Assembly (NCBI GenBank): GCA_002270565.1
Contig: NQMI01000031.1
Location: 135,216 to 199,215 of the forward strand
Reading direction: 5' to 3'
From: Stenocarpella maydis
Lineage: Eukaryota; Ascomycota; Sordariomycetes; Diaporthales; Diaporthaceae
DNA: 64,000 nucleotides
Position 1 is the first letter of the stretch, and the number at the start of each line of letters is the position of its first letter. The notes below the pieces were generated by a model. The model did not search any database and was not told the origin of the DNA. It saw nothing but the letters and a program-made list of their open reading frames with translations. The position numbers were made by a program, and so were the translations under genes. Below are positions 34,217 through 42,628 of the stretch, piece by piece.

Positions 34217-36004
34217 TATAAATAGATAAATGTAAAATGAATTAACTAGATTATAGAACAATACCTCAGATATATATCAACCAGTTATAAGATAATTGGG
34301 TTGAACTGCTACTGTTAGCATAGTTTGCTTATAATAACAAACACACCACAACGACAAGCAGTTCCCTTCCTTACACCACGCGATACAAATCAGGCAATTA
34401 TGAAATTTACTGCTAAATAACAACCCCAGCAGAATAGAGAATAAAGCAATAAAATCAAATAAATCCAAAAAATCTAAGCAGACTCTTTAAGAGAGTAAAT
34501 AACAATATAAATAAACAAAAAATAAGAGACTAATCTTAAAGAGGAGAAAAGGCACCCTTACGATACATTAAACCAAGCGCTCTAGCAATAAGCTTAACCA
34601 TAAGAAAATCAGCCCTTTTAAAATTTTAAGAAAACTTTTGGATACTAACTATAAACTCTTACTACCCAAAGGAATAATAAAAGTATCCAGTCTTTTACAT
34701 CACTCTTGGAATTAGCACCTAAGAACATAAAACTCGAAATATAGATTAAAACACTTAATAAATATAATAAAGAATATAAAGTAGAAAACATTATGAACTT
34801 AAAGCAGCACTAAGGAATAATGGAAAGCCCATCAAGAGGAAAGGGCATAATCAGCAAGAAAGAAGGAACGGCCAAAATTAACCCACTTAGTAATAAACTG
34901 GAAAGAATAACACAACTACACGGAAAAGTCCTTAGAAAGCTCAGAAACGGCGCCAAAACCCCTCACATAAAAACCATTAATGAACGAACATCCAATGAAC
35001 CATAAAAAATTAAAAAAAAAAATAAAAAAAAAAAAACCATAATCACAAGAGGGATAGCCCAAAAGCCAGCAACCAGCCAACCCCTCAAAAGACACACCAA
35101 TACCAGTCGCCCTATCCAACCAACAACCCAAATACTAATCACACCCAAAACCCACCTAAACGAATACCAGTAAAACGCACCCAAAACATCCCAGCGAAAC
35201 TAGTAATAGAAAATAGGATAAAGAACCAACAGCTAACAGTAAAACAGAATACCTAGAAACTAGACCAGTTATAATAAACCAATAAGTTTCATTCCTAGTA
35301 ATAAAATCAGGCACTAAAACAAGCTACCCACAGGCGCATTCTTCACTATCCTCATTACCAGTACCCACAAATTCAGACTAATTGATAACTATTACCCATT
35401 AGGGAACCCTAGTTAAAAACTCCACTACCGAACGAACCAGCCCCTTGTGCACCATCCATACCTCCTTAGTAGAACGGCAGAAACCTCAGCAAAGATTACG
35501 CGTTAACAGCCTCCACTCTCTTACCCCTCCTCCTCCCCACCCGCTCCAATTCCTCCACAATTAAGCCTAATAAATTTATGTTAACTTTTTATATTAAAAA
35601 AAATAACTTTATAAGGCAAAAAATCTACATTTACCTTAAGCCTCCTCCTATATAGCCCTACCTCCTTTTACGTATATAAAGGTAACCTTATTTAACTAAT
35701 ATTATTATTACTTGTTAAGTATGTATGGATAAAGAGGCGAATATAGGTCCCAAAAGCATAATTCTAAATTGCAACCCCATAGTCCCTAGCTAGGTCGTGC
35801 TTTGAGTAATAAGAATAAGGAAAAGTAATGCTACCCTTTAGAATAAAAAAAAAGGGCAGCCCTAACTCAGCAATGAAAAGGATTTGGCGATAAGACTTAG
35901 TAACGCCCTACTAAAAAATATAATGATTTTTAATAATGCTTAAGAATGAGAAAAGCGGAATGACTTAAGAATACTTTTAGGAAAAGAAGCAAGAAGGGAA
36001 ATAG
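34217..36004. other. AT-rich transposon interior with strong strand skew
   Basis: No domain recognised. About 34.3-35.5 kb is A- and C-rich on the plus strand. The part 35.7-36.0 kb matches the inverted fragment at 26718-27045 and so is the 3' interior of Gypsy-2. A-rich runs occur near 35,010-35,036. Short open frames on both strands are not credible genes. Confidence 0.5.
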
Positions 36005-36271
36005 GGTTATATATATACATTAGCAGCTAATTACTGCAGAAGACAACCCGTAGGTTGGGAAGTGGCCCCTAAAAGAAGCGCCCCGCTAATCCAATTATAA
36101 TGCCACCTTATCAAGGTTAGGTTTGGGACCCACACAATTAATAAGATTATTATTATTTTATTTAGTAAGAAATAATAAAATAGGGTTAAATTAAAATAAT
36201 TAATAAATAAAGAGTCAGAAAATAAGAATATAATCATTATATAGTAGCTTATAAAAGAACCCCTTCAGTTA
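36005..36271 (+). repeat. LTR2 copy C, truncated
   Basis: It is in the same orientation as copy A. It shares the TACTGCAGAAGACAACC, GGTTGGGAAGTGGCCCC and CCACCTTATCA blocks, and is cut by LTR1 copy D at 36272. Confidence 0.78.
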
Positions 36272-36837
36272 TCTGATGATATGTGCTATAGAATAGCATT
36301 ATTATTAATATTGCATATGGGTGGTGTTCGCAGGCGCAGTAGGTGCCCCTCTGAGGCGAATCCGGACGATTGACAATGGTTGGACAACTATGTATTGAAT
36401 TAAGTTGGACTTCTATAAGCCCTCCTTATATAACCTCCGACGTCGTCTCACCCCGGGCACGCTTCGGTAGGCTCTGGTGCAATTTTGCAAATGCCGAAAA
36501 ATCGCCCTTCCAACACACCATCTTTGGTTCCAAACAACACCACCAAAGCCTAGCATCCAAAAGATATACAGTGCTTGGATAGCTATTTCATGCACTAAGT
36601 TATATACCTTTTGGTAGAAATAAGGTAAGGCAGAGTGAATTAGTGCAATGCAGGCATAAAACGGCAAAACTCATCTTGCGTCGCGCAAGCACTGGGCGTA
36701 CTTAGGGAAAATCGCCTGACTCGCAAGTCTTGGGTAACTCCTTGCAGAAAGTCTAGGGTAATTCCTTACAACGAAGTCTAAGGTAACTCCTTGCAAGAGG
36801 TCTAGGGTAACTGTTTGCTGAGCGGTTCCGTTTAACA
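36272..36837 (-). repeat. LTR1 copy D
   Basis: It starts TCTGATGATATGTG and ends CCGTTTAACA, with the U3 repeat array (four decayed units) next to the right end. The flanks AGTTA and AATGG do not match, so it is not a simple solo insertion. It joins LTR2 on the left to the pogo transposase on the right, which suggests recombination between LTR1 copies. Confidence 0.8.
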
Positions 36838-37240
36838 AATGGATTCCTCTTTAGAAAATTCCATACCCAATTAATGCCCATGGGTTAGTACAGAGTGGTA
36901 TTAGGGAGCCTATCATTAATAATTCTTATAGTAAGGCGCTAAAGAGCAACGTATAATGGGGGGCAGTACAGATGGCTCTACATAAGGGACCAATTTAGCT
37001 AAAAAAGACTCCTGAATATTGCTCAGCTTCTAAAGAGAGTAATTGAATTCCTCTCGGGATTTTACACCCAGAAGGCGGCGGCGTAGGGTATATCGGGAAA
37101 TATAGTGGTCTCTAGCTGCTTGCTATTAAGGGATGCCATCCAATTGACTATTTATGGCAGTAAGAATTCGATTTATAGATGCAAAAGACATATTAAGCGA
37201 TAGAGAGAGAAAAAACGAACAGAATGGTATAATTTTTAAG
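36838..37240 (-). pseudogene. N-terminal part of Fot1/pogo transposase, decayed
   Basis: Read leftwards from about 37240, the sequence ends at 36838 with MGINWVWNFLKRNP, matching the end of the CENP-B-type DNA-binding domain of pogo-family transposases (consensus roughly GxxWVxxFLKRHPEL). Upstream codons are frame-broken by decay. LTR1 copy D cuts it at 36837, and the rest of the protein is found 15 kb away at 20940-21751. Confidence 0.65.
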
Positions 37241-37313
37241 AAGATATTATCTTTATAGAAGTTAGAATATTGAAATTCAATAGGAGGTAGTCATGAAAAG
37301 GGGGCCCCTAACA

Positions 37314-37356
37314 GCCGGTGCGCGAGGGGGTTGGTGCGTGAGTGGGTAAGGGGACT
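37314..37356 (-). repeat. Right terminal inverted repeat of the pogo-like element
   Basis: These 43 bp are the reverse complement of 20831-20873, followed by the TA target duplication. Confidence 0.92.
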
Positions 37357-37685
37357 TAGTTGTTTCTTACTCCAGGGCGACAATGAAGGCCGCGATCAGG
37401 ATGCTCCGAAATCATGTCAATTGATGAGACTGTTCAACTTGTATCTTCAGAGGGAGAAGATCCTGCCATGAAGTCCAAGCCGCTGAGACACTTCACTCAG
37501 ATTACTCAACAGTTTCAGGTGTCCCAATCAAGGCACGGGCACCCAGATTCTCATTACACGGTTTTGCGCCATCAGAGCCCGGAAATGGGTTTGAGGACAT
37601 TACGACTCCCATATCTGCCCCCCTCTCCTTTTCCCCCACCCCCAGATACACAAGTACACCCAACCGGCAGCTGCATCAAGGCCGC

Positions 37686-38161
37686 TCACAGCGGCACCAC
37701 CCTGCCGTTGACCGTGACCGTGAGCCGCCCGGACTCCTTGTCGCCGGTGACGGCGATGTTGAAGCTCTGGTTGTTGAACACGCCGCCCAGGCCGAACTCG
37801 ACCGTCGAGTTGGTCAGCGTCCACCCGCCGCCGAGAGCGCCCTCGGACTGGCCGGGAACGCCGGCGTTGAAGCCGCCTCCGACAAAGTCTAGGTTTCCGG
37901 GGGTCGGATCAGTCACGCGCACTTGAAACAATTGTACGGCGAGGGAAGAATAGGGGGGGGAGTGAGAGAGAGCACGCGAGGCATACCAGAGGAGAAATTG
38001 AGCCCTGCGCCGGCCGAGTACCCGAACGCGAGGTTTGCGGCGCCCCAGCCTAGCTCCCCGGTCTTGGATGCCAGGTCGACGTGCTCTTGTTTGGTGATGT
38101 TGACGGCCTGGGCGAGGGCCAGGGGCGCCAGCACGAGGCCGGAGACAAAAGTTGCGCGCAT
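37686..38161 (-). CDS. Small secreted protein, unknown function
   Basis: Two exons, 38161-37987 and 37921-37686, with a 65-nt phase-1 intron (GTATGC...TTTCAAG), give 136 residues. A signal peptide is evident: MRATF, a hydrophobic core VSGLVLAPLALA, and likely cleavage after LAQA near residue 19. The mature part is Gly/Asn/Thr-rich and beta-prone (GGGFNAGVPGQ, TLTNSTVEFGLGG, NIAVTGDKES, LTVTVNGRVVPL) and contains no cysteine. I do not recognise the family. The gene is GC-rich and intact although it lies 330 bp from the RIP-decayed island and 750 bp from a mariner element, a setting typical of, but not proof for, effector-like genes. Confidence 0.72.
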
Positions 38162-38909
38162 GTCGGCTGGGTGGCTGGAAACGACTGCGCAGAGAAGGGG
38201 CGGAGGCGAGGAATTCCTTTGCAGATCCGTTGGGTAAAACCGGAGTAACGAATGGGGTCTTGTTAAATGAGCGAATGTGCTGCCGTGTAAAGACGTATGC
38301 TGATGGCGAGTGCGAGGAGATCAAGGTGTGTTGGCGTTGACCTTGTGATAAATAGGTGCCCACTGCCTGGCTCCGCCCCCTGGCGGGCTCAAATAAAGTT
38401 GTACGCCACCATAGCCTGGGCAGCCGTCCGGCACACTGGCGCTGGCCCTGACATTGCACTACAGGCTGCAAACTCCAGTGGTCATGAAGGACACCGGGCG
38501 GATTCGTCTCATACCCAGACGTATCTAAATCCTGGCGGACAAGCTTCGACGATTGGCACACCGTATCTTGGGGTCCAGAGGCGAGTCATTTTCAGAGTCT
38601 ACGCCCTGCCCGGCAATTTACCCCTGGGTTGAAACTCTGTTTTATTTAGCTTGGACAAGGCCCTGGGCTTACATTAGAATCCAGAGAACGAAAACGCTTG
38701 GGTGGCTGCACGGGTAGATCATGCATGGCCATGTTGGCGCTGATGGTGTTGTCTTGCCCAAATTATCCTGGCTTCAGTCGCTTTACACATTGTACATACA
38801 ATGCTCAGCCAATATCTGGTGCAACCTAGCCTTGGGCAGGGGGTCCGGTGTTCACCAACCTGTGTTACCTTCACTAATGCCAACATCAAGGCTGAGAACC
38901 TAGAACCTA

Positions 38910-38939
38910 CAGTGGGGCCGAAAAGGTCTTGGGACACTC
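38910..38939 (+). repeat. Left TIR of the mariner-like element
   Basis: It is the reverse complement of 40291-40320 with three mismatches, preceded by TA. Confidence 0.92.
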
Positions 38940-39012
38940 GCGTCCCCACAGTGCAAAACGCGTTTTCACATCACACCCACCCAAAACTTTAATCTTCTCT
39001 CCTGCAACCACC

Positions 39013-40001
39013 ATGCCTCCTCACGAGCGCTTGTTTCTTAGGGAGATAACTTCAAACTATAGGTTTTCTTATAAACTTACTCCAGCTTAAATTAATGCAG
39101 TTTTAAGCGCATTAGTAGAGGGCAAAACCCTAACTTAAATTCATCATAAAACCAGTATTATAAGGTTAACAATCTATTAGAAGAAAGATAAATAGTAATG
39201 CAACAGGAAAATTTCTCCTAAGCCATATAGTAATCATCCCAGATACTTTAATAACCGCTCTATTCACCAGTTAAAGTTGCTTATCCTTAGAGAAGACCGT
39301 TTGCTATATAGCAAGATCCAGAAGTTGCTAGGCATTAATGCATCTAATAACACAATTCGCACTACCTTAAAGTCAATTTATATTAATTACTAGCAAGCTA
39401 CACGCTAAATACCTTTATTAGAAGAAGATAAAAAGCTTCACTATCACTAAGCCAAGTTATAGCATCATAATATAAAGCGTTTGCTAAGGGTTAGTATTTA
39501 AAGTTTGCCCTAAAATGTCAGCTTGCATGCCTCCTCCACTTACAATATCTCCCCTCTTAGGCAATCTTCTCTAATAAGTGTAGCATCCAGAACCATCCCT
39601 CCAAACCTTTAGAGTGGGTTTAGGGCTTCTCTAACTAGCGATATTATAGGCAAAAAGTCAACTTAAAGGCTAATGTAAAGCCCACGATCTCTGTGATGAT
39701 GTGGGGTGCTATTTGGTTGGGTAGCTGGAGTGACCTTATTGTGATGGAAAGAGATCTAGAGGCCAGACGTAATGGATACACTGCAAATTCATACCTAAAG
39801 ATCTTGCAAGAGGCCCTTCTTCCTTATTATGATGGGACACATGATTTCCAGCAAGATAACGCTCGAATTTATACTACAGAAGCAGTGCAATCTTTTATTC
39901 TGGCGTATGGAATCTCTCTAATGGATTGGCCTTCACGGTTACCTAATTTAAACCCGATTGAGAACGTCTGGAAGCTTCTTAAAGTAGAGATAAATAAATG
40001 A
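39013..40001 (+). pseudogene. Tc1-like transposase, stop-interrupted
   Basis: It starts MPPHERLFLREI with a helix-turn-helix-like region (INAVLSALVEGKTLT), followed by several TAA/TAG stops. From 39693 the frame is open for 102 codons and holds the DDE catalytic core: MMMWGAIW, the second Asp in FQQDNAR, and WPSRLPNLNPIENVWKLLK with the final Glu. This is the DDE superfamily endonuclease of Tc1 elements. Stops sit at former Gln/Trp codons, as RIP would cause, so it is not autonomous. Confidence 0.85.
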
Positions 40002-40290
40002 TACCTGAATCTATGGGAATTGACTCGAAATGGGGCTAATATGGCATATTTTAGTTAATGCGTGAAGGCGGCGTGGTGGGCAATAGATCAGGGCAAGATT
40101 GGCAATATCATTCGATCACTCGAGCGGAGATTGGAAGCGGTCTGCAGATGCAGGGGAAGCTATACAGGATATTAATCAGAAGACTCTAATGAGTAATTTG
40201 ATATAAGTCAATAGTCCTTAACTAATTTCCTCGTAATTCTACGCGTCGTTGAAGTTGGGTGGTGGTTGTGGGGGTGGGTGGGATCTGCGG

Positions 40291-40320
40291 GAGTGTCCCA
40301 AGACTTTTTCGGTCGCACTG
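40291..40320 (-). repeat. Right TIR of the mariner-like element
   Basis: It pairs with 38910-38939 and is followed by TA. Confidence 0.92.
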
Positions 40321-40626
40321 TAGAAGCCCATATCATGTGTTCGCTGCTCCATGTCCCAGCAAGGTTGCAAAGTTGTCCCGTGCCACTTCAGCCAGCTAGG
40401 CGGTACGGCTGTGTACGTGACGCGCGGTGCCGCTGGGAGAGTGTGCACATCTAAGCTGGAATAATAATGTTGTAGCTCGCTGCGGGATGTGCATTGAGCG
40501 ATAACGTCATGTCCATTGAGGAGGGTGTTGACTGCTTAGGCACGCGAGAAAAGCAAAAGCAACATTTTGTAACTCCTGTTCCGTAACCCCGATTCCCCGT
40601 CAATTTTCCGTCGCAAACCGTGCGAG

Positions 40627-41492
40627 TTATAGACCGCGCTTTGCATCCTTTGCCGCTAGGCCAGACAGCCTCGTCCCGGGCCTAGGGTAGTCTGGCCGGC
40701 CGCCGAGTATGTCAATGGTCTCCTTCATGTACCACCAGTAGCCTTCCGTCGGCCGCCGGTTTGCCCAGTCGGTCTCCTTCTCTTCCACCTCTTGCATAGG
40801 CGTGAAGACCACGTCCGCACCCCTGATGCCGATCACCGACATTGCCATCGGGTCGGACATCACACGCTCCGCGGCGTTCTTGCCGAAGTTCTCAAGGTGC
40901 TGGATGCACTTGATCGCAAGCCTCACGGCTCTGCATCGGTCCATAGGAGATGGCACACCACCCTGTTGTACATGGCCAGGGATGCTGTCACGGGACTCGA
41001 ATCGGTCGTGCGCTTCATCGCGGATGATGTCTGCCACAAGCTTGGCGTGGTAGACCTTGGAAGCCTTCTCGTTGATGAGAATCAGCCGGCCAGCACGCGA
41101 CTGGCCCTTGTCCTTGGCGAAGACATCCTTCAAGTGCCTGACATCCGCCTCGAGCATGCCCAGACTGACGCCTTCTTCAGGAGTGTACACGGCGACAGCG
41201 CCGACACCGAGGCCAGCAAGAGTCGCGACGTAACCGGACCGGCCGCCCTGGGTCTCGATGACGAAGACACGGCGGCGAGCAGCAGAAGCAGACTGCTTGA
41301 TCTTGTCGCAGTAGCTGACCAGCTCGTTCAAACACGTGTCAGAGCCGATGGAGTACTCGGTGCCGGGTACGTTGTTGGAGATGGTCGCAGGCAGGACGGT
41401 CATGGGGATTCGCAGCGAAGGGAAGTCTTTCTGGGCGACGCGAAGCTGTGATACAGCGTGGAAGGCCTCGAATCCACCAACGAGGAAGAGGG
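40627..41492 (-). pseudogene. Partial second copy of phosphofructokinase (3' part), probable assembly duplicate
   Basis: It encodes the C-terminal part of the phosphofructokinase at 42629-44980, with identical residues and the same stop and 3' flank. It ends abruptly at the N at 41493, with no 5' end. With the neighbouring mariner part it forms a 2,001-bp direct duplication (39492-41492 and 41494-43494). The phosphofructokinase portion and its flank are, as far as I can read, identical. This is more likely an unmerged contig overlap than a gene fragment. Confidence 0.8.
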
Positions 41493-41493
41493 N
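41493..41493. other. Single N, probable contig junction
   Basis: It lies exactly between the two halves of the 2,001-bp duplication. Confidence 0.9.
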
Positions 41494-42322
41494 TAGTATT
41501 TAAAGTTTGCCCTAAAATGTCAGCTTGCATGCCTCCTCCACTTACAATATCTCCCCTCTTAGGCAATCTTCTCTAATAAGTGTAGCATCCAGAACCATCC
41601 CTCCAAACCTTTAGAGTGGGTTTAAGGCTTCTCTAACCAGCAATATTATAGGCAAAAAGTCAACTTAAAGGCTAATATAAAGCCTATAATCTCTATAATA
41701 ATATAGGGTGCTATTTAATTAAATAGCTAAAGTGACCTTATCGTGATAAAAAGAGATCTAGAGGCTAGATATAATGAATATACTGCAAATTTATACCTAA
41801 AGATCTTGCAAAAGCCTCTTTTTCCTTATTATAATAGGATATATGATTTCCAGCAAGATAATGCTTGAATTTATACTATAGAAGTAGTACAATCCTTTAT
41901 TCTAGTATATGGAATCTCTCTAATAGATTAGCCTTCACGATTACCTAATTTAAACCCAATCAAGAACATCTGGAAGCTTCTTAAAGTAGAGATAAATAAA
42001 CGATACCCAAATCTATAGGAATTAACTCAAAATAGGGCCAATATAGCATATTTTAGTTAATGCGTGAAGGCAGCATGGTGGGCAATAGATTAGGGCAAGA
42101 TTAATAATATCATTTAACCACTCGAGCAGAGATTGAAAGCAGTCTGTAGATGCAGGGGAAGCTATACAGGATATTAATCAGAAGACTCTAACGAGTAATT
42201 TGATATAAGTCAATAGTCCTTAACTAATTTTCTCGTAATTCTACGCGTCGTTAAAGTTGGGTGGTGGTTGTGGGAGTGGGTGGGATCTGCGGGAGTGTCC
42301 CAAGACTTTTTCGGTCGCACTG
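41494..42322 (+). mobile_element. 3' part of the mariner-like element, more RIP-decayed version
   Basis: It aligns with 39492-40320 without gaps (offset 2,002) but carries many additional C-to-T and G-to-A changes. For example, GATGATGTGGGG reads AATAATATAGGG and TTGGTTGGG reads TTAATTAAA. The right TIR and the TA at 42323-42324 are intact, followed by the same flank as the first copy. The transposase core is destroyed. The left end is missing at the N. Confidence 0.88.
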
Positions 42323-42628
42323 TAGAAGCCCATATCATGTGTTCGCTGCTCCATGTCCCAGCAAGGTTGCAAAGTTGTCCCGTGCCACTTCAGCCAGCTA
42401 GGCGGTACGGCTGTGTACGTGACGCGCGGTGCCGCTGGGAGAGTGTGCACATCTAAGCTGGAATAATAATGTTGTAGCTCGCTGCGGGATGTGCATTGAG
42501 CGATAACGTCATGTCCATTGAGGAGGGTGTTGACTGCTTAGGCACGCGAGAAAAGCAAAAGCAACATTTTGTAACTCCTGTTCCGTAACCCCGATTCCCC
42601 GTCAATTTTCCGTCGCAAACCGTGCGAG

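Larger units (their letters stand above)
27046..36271 (+). mobile_element. Decayed Gypsy retrotransposon (Gypsy-2) with nested LTR1 insertions
   Basis: The 5' LTR2 (27046-27490) is followed by gag from 27557, a zinc knuckle, protease, reverse transcriptase, RNase H and the zinc-binding start of integrase. A partial 3' LTR2 lies at 36005-36271. Interruptions are LTR1 copy B (29748), a one-N junction with a repeated segment (30344-30954), and LTR1 copy C (33695). All frames are full of RIP-type stops; for example the RT catalytic motif reads YLDNIL, a G-to-A change from YLDD. It is clearly Ty3/Gypsy by domain order, but its length is uncertain because of the assembly doubt at 30344. Confidence 0.75.
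20831..37356 (-). mobile_element. Fot1/pogo-like DNA transposon shell with nested retrotransposons
   Basis: Matching inverted termini begin AGTCCCCTTACCCACTCACG at 20831 and end with its complement at 37356. They are flanked by TA on both sides (20829-20830 and 37357-37358), as expected for the Tc1/mariner superfamily. The transposase is on the minus strand. Its N-terminal part lies next to the right terminus and its C-terminal part next to the left one, so one element of about 2 kb has been pushed apart by ~15 kb of nested Gypsy-type DNA. All coding parts carry RIP-type stop codons, so the element cannot move on its own. That the two ends belong to one insertion is inference from orientation, TIR and TA match. 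Confidence 0.85.
38910..40320 (+). mobile_element. Tc1/mariner-like transposon
   Basis: A 1,411-bp element with 30-bp terminal inverted repeats (27 of 30 identical) starting CAGTGGGGCCGAAAAG. It is flanked by TA on both sides (38908-38909 and 40321-40322). It carries one plus-strand transposase frame with RIP-type stops in the first two thirds and a clean last third. It is inserted downstream of phosphofructokinase. Confidence 0.92.

Noticed and set aside
40627..41403. A second, truncated phosphofructokinase gene
   Set aside because: It ends at an N and duplicates the real gene and its 3' flank. Treated as an assembly duplicate and not a paralogue.
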